Positions 16,996 through 26,172 are shown, counted from the first letter of the stretch. The stretch: DNA of 64,000 bases from an uncultured Flavobacterium sp. (GCF_943913405.1 NZ_CALTYA010000019.1:1-64000); one strand, 5' to 3'. Notes: generated by a model not told the origin, from the sequence alone. Numbers and translations are program-made.

Positions 16996-17396
16996 CTTGA
17001 AATGTATGATTTGATTAAAAATAAAAGGATTTTTTTTAGTGCGGGAAGTAAGAATAGGGCGGACCTATTCCATAAAAATAGCTACAGACCTAAGGCCGGA
17101 AAAAAGCCAAAGCTGTAAATCTTAAAAATAATAATGTATAGTCAGGATTATAAAATCCTAAGAAAATAGCTGAAAATTTCAAAATGTGAAAAATGAGAAA
17201 TGAATAAAATAATTCGGAATCGATTTACTTTGGCGGCAAATTATGACCGCACAACCCGTGAAGTTTGGGTTGAAATTGTCCGTGAAGTTATATGTAACTT
17301 GTAATTATTCATCGGTGCAAATGTATATCAAAAAAAATGATGTTTTCTATAAAAAATGTTTTTTTAACAAATTGTGCGGAATTTATGCCAATAAAA
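16996..17396 (-). promoter_or_regulatory. long leader and promoter region of the arginine operon
   Basis: About 400 bases lie between the amidase terminator and the first arg gene. On the minus strand TACATTTG (17318-17325 by plus coordinates) matches the Bacteroidota -7 box, without a clear -33 box. Just downstream are a perfect palindrome AAGTTA-TATG-TAACTT (17285-17300) and a stretch AATTATTCAT that resembles half an ARG box. A 6-bp stem hairpin (CAACCC...GGGTTG) lies near 17259-17279. If this promoter is used, the leader is about 310 bases. I see no credible leader peptide. Confidence 0.35.
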
Positions 17397-17425
17397 AAGC
17401 CTGAAATCTTTTAAATTTCAGGCTT
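17397..17425 (-). terminator. amidase terminator
   Basis: An 11-bp perfect stem (AAGCCTGAAAT with ATTTCAGGCTT) with a 7-base loop is followed on the minus strand by a T-run. It lies 18 bases after the amidase stop. Confidence 0.85.
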
Positions 17426-17442
17426 AAAAAATATTTTTCAGC

Positions 17443-18912
17443 TTAATTCTTAATCACTTTTTTAGTAAATTCTTGGTTGTCAATTGTAATATTTACCATA
17501 TAGATTCCGGCAGGGAAATTAGAAATATCAACTTCAATTTCTGAATTCATATCTTTGATATTCAGTTCTTTATTTTGGATTGATTTTCCGGTTACATCAT
17601 AAATTACATAGCTTGCTTTATTCTCAACTTGTTTGTTTAATGAAAGCACAAACTTGCCATTATTTGGATTCGGATACAATTTAATTTCTGCTTCAGAATT
17701 GGTAGAATTTGCCATTCTTGCACTGCCACAACTTGTAGCCGTTTTCGAAAGTGTTCCATTTGAATTATTGATGTTTCCGTTGGCATTTTTAGCTTTTACG
17801 TAGTAAGTATACGAAGTTCCAGCAACAATTAAGTACGTATTTAAGAAGGAATTTCCAGTCAAATCTTGTGCATAAAGGTTTCCATTTCTATAAATATCAT
17901 AGGAAGTTGCATTGCTTGAAGTTGTCCAAGTTACGTTTATGGCGCTTTGGGTTCCGCTGCACGTTGCGGTCAAAGTAACTGTGAAACTTCCCGGAGTTGC
18001 GCTGCAATTTAAAGTCGTAGCAGAAAGCGTTCCGTTAGAATTATTTGTTCCTAAAGTTCCATTTTTAGCTTTTACGTAATAAGTATAGGCTGTTCCCGCA
18101 GTTACAGCTGTATTTAAATATTGTGTTCCGGCAATATTGCTGGCATAAAGCGCACCATTTCTGTAAATATCATAACCAGTTGCATTGGCAGAAGCAGTCC
18201 AATTCAATCTATTTCTAGTTGCAGTTCCAACACATTCTGGAGTTAAAGTCAAAGTGAAACTTCCGGGAGCCGAAGCTGCACTGCAAGTCAAATTTAAATT
18301 TGATTTTAGGGCATTGAAATAAGCCAGGGCAAAATTATCGCGCCAGCTGTCGCTGTTTAGTTTATTTGCATCGGAAGTCGTGTCCACAAAACCAATTTCA
18401 TTTAAACAAGCTGTAGCTGAAGAATATCTCAAAACGCCTAAATGATATGCCAAAAAGCTATTATCTTCAACACATCTTCTGTTGCTCCAAGCACCGTGAG
18501 TGACCATGTCTGCTTGGATTTTTTGCGCAAAAGCAATATCTGGAGCCGTGTCTGTATCGTCAGCAGTGCAATAAAAAGTTTCAGTTCCTGTTCCACCGCC
18601 GGCATTGCAATGAATGCTCACAAGTCGATCAGCATTCCAATTGTTTGACATTAAGGCTCTTTGATTTACAGAAATCCAGCCGTTTACATTTGTGGTTCGT
18701 GTCAGGTAAGTCGTCCAAGTACAGCTTCCGTCGATTAGAGCTTTAGTTTTTTGCCCTACAGCTAGCGAAGTCTCGATTTCGGTAACCGTTCTTCCGTCAG
18801 GATTATCACTTGTGCTCGTGCCATAACCGTGGCCCGGATCAAGAACAATAATTTGTGCGTTCATCCCTAAAGTCACTAGAAATAAACCAAGTATAAAAGT
18901 AATTTTTTTCAT
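17443..18912 (-). CDS. T9SS-exported N-acetylmuramoyl-L-alanine amidase
   Basis: This 489-residue secreted peptidoglycan hydrolase has a signal peptide (1-19, ending NAQ) and an Amidase_3 domain (about 20-208). Zinc ligands are the His of LDPGHGYG, a Glu in TVTEIETSLAV and the His of VSIHCNAG; the catalytic Glu is in NEIGFVDT. Two fibronectin-III-like repeats of about 90 residues follow, each with YDIYRNGxLYA, and a type IX sorting domain (about 412-489, LYPNPNNGKFVLSL through PAGIYMVNI). Surface export of a cell-wall amidase suggests action on foreign or shed peptidoglycan and not on the cell's own wall; this is inference. It is translated right after the propeller protein (1-base gap). Confidence 0.92.
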   Translation of the reverse strand: MKKITFILGLFLVTLGMNAQIIVLDPGHGYGTSTSDNPDGRTVTEIETSLAVGQKTKALIDGSCTWTTYLTRTTNVNGWISVNQRALMSNNWNADRLVSIHCNAGGGTGTETFYCTADDTDTAPDIAFAQKIQADMVTHGAWSNRRCVEDNSFLAYHLGVLRYSSATACLNEIGFVDTTSDANKLNSDSWRDNFALAYFNALKSNLNLTCSAASAPGSFTLTLTPECVGTATRNRLNWTASANATGYDIYRNGALYASNIAGTQYLNTAVTAGTAYTYYVKAKNGTLGTNNSNGTLSATTLNCSATPGSFTVTLTATCSGTQSAINVTWTTSSNATSYDIYRNGNLYAQDLTGNSFLNTYLIVAGTSYTYYVKAKNANGNINNSNGTLSKTATSCGSARMANSTNSEAEIKLYPNPNNGKFVLSLNKQVENKASYVIYDVTGKSIQNKELNIKDMNSEIEVDISNFPAGIYMVNITIDNQEFTKKVIKN

Positions 18913-18913
18913 C

Positions 18914-19756
18914 TTAATTGATTTTTAGGGTTGCTAAAAAGAGTCTTCCGGTTTTGTCATCCGAGAAAAGAACCTTGTCTTTGAAAATTGTAGGGAACAT
19001 TTCTGCGATAACTTCTGTGTTCGTAATCTTTTTTGTCTTTGCATTTTGCACGTCAAAAAGATACAATTCAGAGTTGGTTACGGAATGCCCGTCTTCACTT
19101 TCGTCTAAAAATCCAATAAGATGTTTGTCGTCATCGGTCCAAGCGGTTGCAATTCCGGTTCCGATTTTTTTTCCTTTAGAATTGCCGTCGATGTCATAAA
19201 TAAAAATATCAGCTCCATTGTGAACTGCTACTTTTTTTCCGTCATTTGAAATAATTGCATTGTAAAATTGGCCTTCAGCATTAGTCACTGTCCAAGTTTT
19301 AGATGTAGTTAAATCCTTAGCTTCAATTTTTAAATTGGATAAATTCGTATAAACTACAACTTGATTTTCACCATTATAAGAAGGCAAATAATTGTGGTCA
19401 ATTTCAGAAGCTTTCTTCGAATGATTGTCTTTTACGTAGTAATTAATCACCTTTGAATTGGTAAAATACTCGTTTTCAGCTTTCTCTTTAAAATAAAAAG
19501 ATTCTCCAGATTTGTCCCAAGAATAAGCATAACCGCTTCCGGGCTTGTTCGAAATTTCTTTGACTGATTTGTCTTTAAGATTTAGAAGGTAAACACCTTT
19601 CATATGTTCGCCCGTCAGCAAAACGAATTCTCCAGTAGGAGAGAAAACCGGATTTGTATAAAAGCCGTCGACTTCAATACGTTCAAATTTGTCAATTTTC
19701 TGCGCATAAATTGACATGCTCAGCAGGAATGAGCATAACATAGTAAGTTTATTCAT
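18914..19756 (-). CDS. periplasmic TolB-like beta-propeller protein
   Basis: This 280-residue protein has a signal peptide (1-18, ending IYAQ) followed by PD40/WD40-like blades. Repeating cores are visible as NPVFSPTGEFVLLTG, AYSWDKSGESFYF, NAIISNDGKKVAVH, ATAWTDDDKHLIGFL and MFPTIFKDKVLFSDDKTG, enough for about five or six blades. It is likely a soluble periplasmic binding or scaffold protein. The stop is one base from the amidase start, so the two are one operon and the propeller may help the amidase reach its target. No catalytic residues are evident. Confidence 0.8.
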   Translation of the reverse strand: MNKLTMLCSFLLSMSIYAQKIDKFERIEVDGFYTNPVFSPTGEFVLLTGEHMKGVYLLNLKDKSVKEISNKPGSGYAYSWDKSGESFYFKEKAENEYFTNSKVINYYVKDNHSKKASEIDHNYLPSYNGENQVVVYTNLSNLKIEAKDLTTSKTWTVTNAEGQFYNAIISNDGKKVAVHNGADIFIYDIDGNSKGKKIGTGIATAWTDDDKHLIGFLDESEDGHSVTNSELYLFDVQNAKTKKITNTEVIAEMFPTIFKDKVLFSDDKTGRLFLATLKIN

Positions 19757-19875
19757 AATGTAAGATTTAGGTTGTGATAAATTTAACCTAAAATAGCTTA
19801 CGAATAAATGTTACTTGTGTTAATTTATTATGATATAATTTGTGTTTAAATTAAAGTGCGATTAAAAATAAGATT

Positions 19876-21057
19876 TTATCTTCTAATTCTATTTCTAGAA
19901 ACGATGTCCTTAAGTTTAATTTTCAAATCTTCGCCAGTGTCAAAAACCATCTGCTCGTTTGAAGGAAAAGGAACCGCTCTGCTTCCAAAATAAGTATAAT
20001 ATGTCTCATCGACCGCTCTTTTATCGCCACGATAAGTCGAATAAATATTCTCAAAAACAAATTCACTTGCCAAAGGAAAAGTCTCGATCAGCTGATTGGT
20101 GCTGTAATCTAAATAATCAACTTTTGCAGTAACTTGCGCCGCTTTGAACTGCGTAAATTCATAAATTTCAATTTTGATAGTCTTGAATTTATCTACTTTT
20201 ATCGGATTTCCAAGGCTGTCTTTTACTACATTTCCTCGTGAATCAGTAAGCGTTTTTACACCGTCTTTAATCTCTTTCTCCTTGATAAATTCTTTCTCCT
20301 TGATTTGTTCTGGCGTAATATTGATCTGGCGGAAATTCACCACAATGCCGAAATCATATGTAATTCCTTTTTGCTTATTCGTATGAAAAACCGTCCATTT
20401 ATCATTCATTCCGTTTGTGCTGAAATCTAATAAATCATTTTGCAAACGTGTTGGAATCACCATATTTGTCTCATTTTTCAAAGAAACATTCACATAATCA
20501 GTTCCTAAAGCGTGCGCTTGGTCAAGTAATTTTGCTACATCTTTATAACCCGGATTTATCTGATCTAAATATTCTAAATCATCAAAAGCACGGCGAATCG
20601 TCATCTTGTCTTTCGTCAGCAAAAGTGCCTTAGCATTTTCATATAAATATTTCGAAAGCGTATTTTTACTGCTCACAATTTGATCGGTATAATCATCAAA
20701 AGGAAAAATTGCATTCCTGTTTTCCTTCATCAAGCGCAATGGCAAAATCGGACGAATTTTCTCCTGGCGATTATTTAATTGTATATAAGTAGTGTAGATT
20801 TTTTCAAAATTCCTCGGATTCGCTTCCTTTGTCAGCAATTTTATGTCGCTCAAATCACGCTCTTTCGCCTTTGCAAAAGCTTCCTCTAAAAGATAAATAT
20901 AAACCTGTTTTCCTTTTTTGTCCTTATTTGAGCGCAAACCGCTGACAGCATTATCAATCGCACCGTCATAATCCCCGCTGTTCAGCATGTTTGTAGTCTG
21001 CTTTACGCCACAGGAAGCCAAAATAAGCAATAAAAACAAAGTCGTAATTTTCTTCAT
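19876..21057 (-). CDS. lipoprotein of unknown function
   Basis: This 393-residue protein has a lipobox LILASC (Cys16), so it is probably lipid-anchored. The N-terminal third reads like helical TPR-type repeats (NSGDYDGAIDNAVSGLRSNK, YLLEEAFAKAKERDLSDI). The C-terminal two thirds look beta-rich, with a charged insert (EQIKEKEFIKEKEIKDG) and ATAKVDYLD-like strands. I do not recognise a named family; similar lipoproteins occur in Flavobacteriia. It is a single gene between a 119-base spacer and the repeat-filled gap before fahA. Confidence 0.7.
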   Translation of the reverse strand: MKKITTLFLLLILASCGVKQTTNMLNSGDYDGAIDNAVSGLRSNKDKKGKQVYIYLLEEAFAKAKERDLSDIKLLTKEANPRNFEKIYTTYIQLNNRQEKIRPILPLRLMKENRNAIFPFDDYTDQIVSSKNTLSKYLYENAKALLLTKDKMTIRRAFDDLEYLDQINPGYKDVAKLLDQAHALGTDYVNVSLKNETNMVIPTRLQNDLLDFSTNGMNDKWTVFHTNKQKGITYDFGIVVNFRQINITPEQIKEKEFIKEKEIKDGVKTLTDSRGNVVKDSLGNPIKVDKFKTIKIEIYEFTQFKAAQVTAKVDYLDYSTNQLIETFPLASEFVFENIYSTYRGDKRAVDETYYTYFGSRAVPFPSNEQMVFDTGEDLKIKLKDIVSRNRIRR

Positions 21058-21501
21058 AAAAGTTAAATTTGAGGCAAATATATATTATTTTTTGAAGCTA
21101 TTTCCCGCTTTACGTTCCAATATTTTCACGGCTGGCTTTTTTTGCAAGAAGAAAAAAGTTCCGAAGTTTCGGAACCGCTGGTCGCTTTTTTTCTCCAGTG
21201 TTACCTCGACTGCGCTCGGGATGACAAATAGAAACTCAAAAAAAGGGTTAATCAAAAATTTTCAGTAAAAAAATATTTTTAATAATTTTCAAGGCAAATC
21301 TTGTTGTCATCCCGAGCGCAGTCGAGGGAACGCAAAGTTTTCGACAACGCCGAGTCCCGAAGTTTGCAAAAATTCAAAAAGTTTCTCAATTAGCCCTGAT
21401 GGTGCGATTGTTTGAACTCTTTCTTCTGCTAACAGGCAGAAGAAAAGTGAGTCGTTCCAGCAGGAAAAGGGATTGCTGATAATTTACTGCCGATTCGCTG
21501 C
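21058..21501. other. gene-free spacer with inverted repeats
   Basis: No credible gene is present. The stretch holds a short terminator-like hairpin in the minus direction (GTTCCGAA-ACT-TTCGGAAC near 21157-21175), the 24-bp inverted repeat pair listed separately, and the fahA terminator at its right end. The lipoprotein promoter should lie near 21060-21110. Confidence 0.5.
21204..21327. repeat. 24-bp perfect inverted repeat pair
   Basis: The left arm (21204-21227) starts CCTCGACTGCGCTCGGGATG; the right arm (21304-21327) is its exact reverse complement. They are 76 bases apart and locally GC-rich compared with the surroundings. The same motif (CTCGACTGCGCTCGGGATGACA) is a dispersed repeat in many Flavobacteriia. 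No transposase lies between the arms. Confidence 0.8.
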
Positions 21502-21533
21502 AAAAAAAAAGCTCCGATTTCTCGAAGCTTTTA
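21502..21533 (-). terminator. fahA terminator
   Basis: On the minus strand AAGCTTCGA-GAAA-TCGGAGCTT forms a tetraloop hairpin followed by nine T residues. It lies 15 bases after the stop. Confidence 0.8.
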
Positions 21534-21548
21534 AAATATCTAAAAATA

Positions 21549-22832
21549 TTATTTTCTAGTAAAAGGAGGCAAAAGTTTGCTGCAAACTTCTCCAAAACCA
21601 ATTCTCACTTCGTCTTTTTCGCAATAGCCTCTCATAATTACAGAATCGCCGTCGTTGATGAATTTTCGCTCAGTTCCGTCGCTCAGTTTCAAAGGATTTT
21701 TTCCACCCCAAGTCAATTCCAGCATCGAACCAAAACTATCCGGAGTCGATCCAGAAATTGTTCCAGAACCCATCATATCGCCAGAATTAATTCGGCATCC
21801 GTTTGAAGCGTGGTGCGCCAATTGCTGCGACATGCTCCAATACATATATTTGAAATTAGATTTTGAAATTAGATTTTGTTCTCCATTTTCAGGCTGCAAT
21901 AACACTTCCAAATGAATATCGAAAGTCTTTTTTCCTTTTTCCTGTAAATAAGGCAACGGCATCGGATCTTGTTTCGGGCCTTTTGCTCTAAACGGTTCCA
22001 AAGCATCCAAAGTTACAATCCAAGGAGAAATTGACGACGCAAAGTTTTTCGCCAAAAATGGTCCGAGTGGCACATATTCCCATTTCTGGATATCGCGCGC
22101 GCTCCAATCATTCAGCAAAACCATTCCGAAAATATAATCTTCTGCTTCATGAACCGGAATGTTTTCTCCCATGATATTGGCGTCTGTCGTAATAAAAGCG
22201 GTTTCCAATTCAAAATCCACCAATCTCGACGGACCAAAAACCGGAGTCGTTTCGCCGTTTGGCAAAGTCTGCCCCATTGGTCGGTGAACCGGAATTCCAG
22301 ATGGAATAATGGTAGAACTCCTTCCATGATAACCCACCGGAATGTGAAGCCAGTTCGGTAGCAAAGCATTCTCAGGATCGCGGAACATTTTCCCAACATT
22401 CGTTGCATGTTCTCTGCTAGAGTAAAAATCAGTATAATCTCCAATCAAAACCGGAAGCTGCATTTCAACATCCTCAATATTGAAAATCACAATTTCTCTG
22501 TGCTTTTCATTGTCTCTCAACTCAGCATTGTTAGCGTCAAAAATCTCTGCAATTCTGTTTCTTACCAATCGCCACGTCTTTTTTCCGTCAGAAATAAAAT
22601 CGTTCAGCGTGTCTTGCATAAACATATCGTCGGTCAATTCGATGCCTTCGAAATAATTTAATTGTTGCAAAGCACCTAAATCGATGGCAAAATCGCCAAT
22701 TCTTGTACCAATTGTTACGACATCATCTTTAGTCAAGAAAACGCCAAAAGGAATATTTTGTATAGGAAAATCACTGTCTTTGTTGACATCTAGCCAAGAT
22801 TTCCTGCTAGGGTCATTTGCTGTTATTGGCAT
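21549..22832 (-). CDS. fahA: fumarylacetoacetase
   Basis: This enzyme cleaves 4-fumarylacetoacetate to fumarate and acetoacetate, the last step of tyrosine and phenylalanine catabolism. The 427-residue protein has the N-terminal SH3-like domain (FPIQNIPFGVFL, GDFAIDLGAL) and the FAH catalytic domain with VDFELETAF (metal-binding acidic residues), VLLNDWSARDIQKWEYVPLG and GSGTISGSTPDSFGSMLELTW. It is divergent from glyA over a 109-base promoter region. Other genes of the pathway (hmgA, hppD) are not in the window. Confidence 0.96.
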   Translation of the reverse strand: MPITANDPSRKSWLDVNKDSDFPIQNIPFGVFLTKDDVVTIGTRIGDFAIDLGALQQLNYFEGIELTDDMFMQDTLNDFISDGKKTWRLVRNRIAEIFDANNAELRDNEKHREIVIFNIEDVEMQLPVLIGDYTDFYSSREHATNVGKMFRDPENALLPNWLHIPVGYHGRSSTIIPSGIPVHRPMGQTLPNGETTPVFGPSRLVDFELETAFITTDANIMGENIPVHEAEDYIFGMVLLNDWSARDIQKWEYVPLGPFLAKNFASSISPWIVTLDALEPFRAKGPKQDPMPLPYLQEKGKKTFDIHLEVLLQPENGEQNLISKSNFKYMYWSMSQQLAHHASNGCRINSGDMMGSGTISGSTPDSFGSMLELTWGGKNPLKLSDGTERKFINDGDSVIMRGYCEKDEVRIGFGEVCSKLLPPFTRK

Positions 22833-22907
22833 TATATTGTTAGTTTATTTGTTTATAAATCAATTATCAAATATATAGTTATGCGGCATTTTAACAAACG
22901 CTTTTTG

Positions 22908-22915
22908 TATTTTTG
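22908..22915 (+). promoter_or_regulatory. glyA promoter -7 box
   Basis: TATTTTTG matches the Bacteroidota TAnnTTTG box 26 bases before the glyA start. The -33 element is not clear. Confidence 0.45.
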
Positions 22916-22941
22916 TCGTCAAATTAACAAAAAATTATCAA

Positions 22942-24216
22942 ATGCAACGCGACGAACAAATATTTGATTTAATTCTAGAAGAACAAGACAGACAAATCCA
23001 CGGATTAGAATTGATTGCTTCAGAGAACTTTGTGAGTGACCAAGTGCTTGAAGCAGCTGGTTCAATCTTAACCAATAAATATGCTGAAGGATATCCTGGA
23101 AAGAGATATTATGGAGGCTGTGAAGTGGTTGACGTAATCGAGCAGATTGCCATCGACAGAGCAAAAGCTTTGTTTGGTGCTGAATATGCAAACGTGCAAC
23201 CGCACTCTGGTTCACAAGCAAACACAGCGGTTTACCATGCTTGCTTGAAACCGGGCGACAAAATTTTAGGTTTTGACTTGTCTCACGGAGGCCATTTGAC
23301 GCACGGTTCTCCTGTGAATTTTTCAGGAAGATTGTACAATCCGGTATTTTATGGAGTGGAACAGGAAACTGGCCGCTTGAACTACGATAAAATCCAAGAG
23401 ATTGCGACAAAAGAACAGCCAAAATTAATCATCGCCGGAGCTTCGGCTTATTCTCGCGATATGGATTTTGAGCGTTTCAGAGTAATTGCTGACAGCGTTG
23501 GCGCTATTTTGATGGCTGATATTTCGCATCCGGCTGGATTGATTGCAAAAGGTTTGATGAACGACCCAATTCCGCATTGCCATATTGTAACTACGACTAC
23601 TCACAAAACGTTGAGAGGACCCCGCGGTGGCATGATCTTGATCGGAAAAGATTTTGAAAATCCATTCGGAATCAAAACGCCAAAAGGTGAAACAAGAATG
23701 ATGTCTTCTTTAATTGACGGAGCCGTTTTTCCAGGAAACCAAGGTGGACCTTTAGAGCATATTATTGCTGCAAAAGCAGTAGCTTTCGGTGAAGCTTTGT
23801 CTGACGAATTCTTTACTTACGCTAGACAATTGCAGAAAAATGCTAATGCAATGGCAGAAGCTTTTGTGAAAAGAGGCTACGATATTATTTCTGGAGGAAC
23901 TGACAATCACATGATGCTTATCGACCTTAGAAATAAAAATATTTCTGGTAAAGAAGCTGAAAATGCATTGGTAAAAGCGGAGATTACGGTAAACAAAAAC
24001 ATGGTTCCGTTTGATGACAAATCTCCTTTTGTAACTTCAGGAATCCGTGTTGGAACGGCTGCGATTACAACTCGCGGTTTGTTAGAAGAAGACATGGAAA
24101 CGATTGTTGATTTCATCGATAGAGTTATCATGGATCATACTAATGAAGAACTTTTAGAGCAAATTGGTGAAGAAGTAAACGACATGATGGGCGAAAGAGC
24201 AATTTTCGTTTTCTAA
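22942..24216 (+). CDS. glyA: serine hydroxymethyltransferase
   Basis: This PLP enzyme interconverts serine and glycine and loads one-carbon units on tetrahydrofolate. The 424-residue sequence has the N-terminal LIASENFVSDQVLEAAG, the central GYPGKRYYGGCEVVD, the PLP lysine in VTTTTHKTLRGPRGGMI and GNQGGPLEHIIAAKAVAF downstream. It is cytoplasmic. Single gene, with a -7 box upstream and a terminator downstream. Confidence 0.98.
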   Translation: MQRDEQIFDLILEEQDRQIHGLELIASENFVSDQVLEAAGSILTNKYAEGYPGKRYYGGCEVVDVIEQIAIDRAKALFGAEYANVQPHSGSQANTAVYHACLKPGDKILGFDLSHGGHLTHGSPVNFSGRLYNPVFYGVEQETGRLNYDKIQEIATKEQPKLIIAGASAYSRDMDFERFRVIADSVGAILMADISHPAGLIAKGLMNDPIPHCHIVTTTTHKTLRGPRGGMILIGKDFENPFGIKTPKGETRMMSSLIDGAVFPGNQGGPLEHIIAAKAVAFGEALSDEFFTYARQLQKNANAMAEAFVKRGYDIISGGTDNHMMLIDLRNKNISGKEAENALVKAEITVNKNMVPFDDKSPFVTSGIRVGTAAITTRGLLEEDMETIVDFIDRVIMDHTNEELLEQIGEEVNDMMGERAIFVF

Positions 24217-24240
24217 AAACCTTCTACTTTATATATTTAA

Positions 24241-24266
24241 AACCCTTGCAAATGCAGGGGTTTTTT
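24241..24266 (+). terminator. glyA terminator
   Basis: A 10-bp stem (AACCCTTGCA with TGCAGGGGTT, one G-T pair) with a 2-base loop as drawn is followed by a T-run. Confidence 0.85.
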
Positions 24267-24293
24267 ATTTTCTGGAATTTTTTTCGAAAAAAA

Positions 24294-24335
24294 GTTACGT
24301 AATAATTTGTTCGTACGAAAAATTTCCTACCTTTG
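24294..24335 (+). promoter_or_regulatory. promoter and palindromes upstream of the serine hydrolase-blaI-blaR operon
   Basis: TTTG (24306-24309) and TACCTTTG (24328-24335) are separated by 18 bases, a good Bacteroidota promoter. A perfect palindrome TTCGTACGAA (24310-24319) lies inside the spacer and TTACGTAA (about 24295-24302) just before the -33 box. As the operon contains a BlaI-type repressor, these are the obvious operator candidates, although they do not match the TACAnnTGTA form known from Firmicutes. Confidence 0.55.
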
Positions 24336-24395
24336 GATTGTTCCAAGGAAGAATTGCATCCTGAAAACATCAATCATCAAATCAATCACAATCAA

Positions 24396-25772
24396 ATGAT
24401 AAAATTAGTCACAATTTCGGCCATTTTTTTTCTTCAGATAGCTGTTGCTCAAACTAAAACTGAAAAATTTGATAGCCTTTTCGACAACTTAGCCAAAGAA
24501 GGTTCTTTTAATGGAAATGTCTTAATCGCTGAAAAAGGCAAAGTCATTTATCAAAAATCGATCGGTTATGCTGACATCAAAACGCAAGAAAAGTTGACAA
24601 GCAATTCGGTTTTTGAACTGGCATCTGTTACAAAACAATTTACGGCTATGGCTGTTGTGCTTTTGCAAAAGCAAGGCAAGCTTTCTTATGATGAACCGAT
24701 CAGTAAATATTTGCCAGAATTAGTTAGGTATAAAGATATTACCATCAAAAATCTGCTTAACCACACGGGCGGACTTCCAGATTATATGGATTTGATGAGT
24801 AAAGAAGAAAATCATGGTGATTTTGCTACAAACCAGACGATTATAGATTTATTTGCTAAATTACAGCCTCCGGTTTTATTTAAGCCTGACGAAAAATTTG
24901 AATATAGCAATACAGGTTATGCTTTATTGGGAAGCATTATTGAAAGAGCCTCTAAAATGAGCTATGGAGAATATCTTCATCAAAATATCTTCAAGCCTTT
25001 AAAGATGAAAAATACGAGAGTTTACAGAAGATGGTACAAGCCTGAAAAAATTGACAATATAGCAAAAGGGCATATTTATTCGGATAGCTTGCAAAAGATG
25101 ATTTTTCCAGATGATATGGGTAAAGATTATTATACGGTTTATCTCGATGGAATAGTTGGCGACGGAATGGTAAATTCCACAACTTCAGATTTATTGCTTT
25201 GGGATAGAGCCTTATACACCGATAAATTAGTGAATCAAAAAGACAAAGATTTAATCTTTAGTTCTTATACGACTAAAGATAACGAAGCGTCAAATTATGG
25301 TTTTGGATGGCAAATTTCGTCAAGTGAAGTTTATGGAAAATCAGTAGCTCACAGCGGAGGCTGGTCTGGATATGTGACTTATATTGCCAGATATCTCGAT
25401 CATGATTACACGATAATCCTGCTTCAAAACGCAATGAGCAAAACGACAAGAATTCCTAATAAACAGGTAAAAAATATACTTTTTGGGACACTTTATGAAG
25501 CAGATCCTAAAAAGATAGAGCCTATGGCTGGATTGTATAAAAATGAAAAAGGAGAAGATAAGGAATTGCTTTTTGAACAAAATAAGCTTTATGTTAAAAT
25601 GGATCAGGAGCATAAATTAGAATTGATTCCAATCTCAGAAAATAAATTTATAGCAGATGGATTCCAGCCTGAAGTTTTCTATGAATTTATAGCAGACAAT
25701 AATAAAATAACAAAATATATTGTGACTCAGCCCCAAAAAGCATTGAGAAAAGAAGCAGTAAAAATTAAATAG
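24396..25772 (+). CDS. serine hydrolase, beta-lactamase/PBP-like
   Basis: This is an exported protein of the class-C beta-lactamase/penicillin-binding-protein fold (about 458 residues). After a signal peptide (IKLVTISAIFFLQIAVAQ) the catalytic SxxK appears as SVTKQFTAMA, the YxN motif as FEYSNTGYALLG, and the third motif as HSGGWSGYV instead of KTG. A C-terminal beta-rich domain (about 370-458) of the type found in related esterases and peptidases follows. The frame is open from a TTG at 24333, but that lies within the promoter, and the ATG at 24396 gives a normal signal peptide. The stop is 7 bases before blaI. Whether it acts on beta-lactams, D-Ala peptides or esters cannot be told. Confidence 0.88.
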   Translation: MIKLVTISAIFFLQIAVAQTKTEKFDSLFDNLAKEGSFNGNVLIAEKGKVIYQKSIGYADIKTQEKLTSNSVFELASVTKQFTAMAVVLLQKQGKLSYDEPISKYLPELVRYKDITIKNLLNHTGGLPDYMDLMSKEENHGDFATNQTIIDLFAKLQPPVLFKPDEKFEYSNTGYALLGSIIERASKMSYGEYLHQNIFKPLKMKNTRVYRRWYKPEKIDNIAKGHIYSDSLQKMIFPDDMGKDYYTVYLDGIVGDGMVNSTTSDLLLWDRALYTDKLVNQKDKDLIFSSYTTKDNEASNYGFGWQISSSEVYGKSVAHSGGWSGYVTYIARYLDHDYTIILLQNAMSKTTRIPNKQVKNILFGTLYEADPKKIEPMAGLYKNEKGEDKELLFEQNKLYVKMDQEHKLELIPISENKFIADGFQPEVFYEFIADNNKITKYIVTQPQKALRKEAVKIK

Positions 25773-25779
25773 AAAGAAG

Positions 25780-26154
25780 ATGCAGTCAGAACCAACAAAA
25801 TCAGAATTAGAAATTTTACAAGTCTTGTGGAAGTCCGGACCTTCAACAGTGCGATTTGTGAATGATGCGCTTAACGAGCAAAAAAGAGCAGTTCAATACA
25901 CGTCAACCTTAAAATTGATGCAGATTATGACTGAAAAAGGAATGCTCGTTAGCGACAAAACTAATATGAAGCACATTTACAGTCCTGCAATTGAAGAAAA
26001 AAAGACAAAAGGATTTCTTTTGGAAAAATTTGTAGACGCTATGTACGACGGTTCCAGCAGCAGCTTGATGATGCAATTATTAGGAAACAAAAAAACGTCG
26101 CAGGAAGAAATCGACGAGATCAGAAGCCTGCTTGACAAATTAGAAAACAAATAA
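25780..26154 (+). CDS. blaI: BlaI/MecI/CopY-family repressor
   Basis: This 124-residue winged-helix repressor begins MQSEPTKSELEILQVLWKSG, with the helix-turn-helix segment VRFVNDALNEQKRAVQYTSTLKLM and a C-terminal dimerisation helix (EEIDEIRSLLDKLEN). BlaI proteins are released from DNA when the partner BlaR1/MecR1 protease cuts them. It is cotranscribed with the serine hydrolase (7-base gap) and the M56 protease (18-base gap). Confidence 0.93.
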   Translation: MQSEPTKSELEILQVLWKSGPSTVRFVNDALNEQKRAVQYTSTLKLMQIMTEKGMLVSDKTNMKHIYSPAIEEKKTKGFLLEKFVDAMYDGSSSSLMMQLLGNKKTSQEEIDEIRSLLDKLENK

Positions 26155-26172
26155 TCAACTTTAAAACCGACT

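Noticed and set aside
22919..23422. 167-codon minus-strand frame opposite glyA
   Set aside because: Antisense to a highly conserved gene, no family features.
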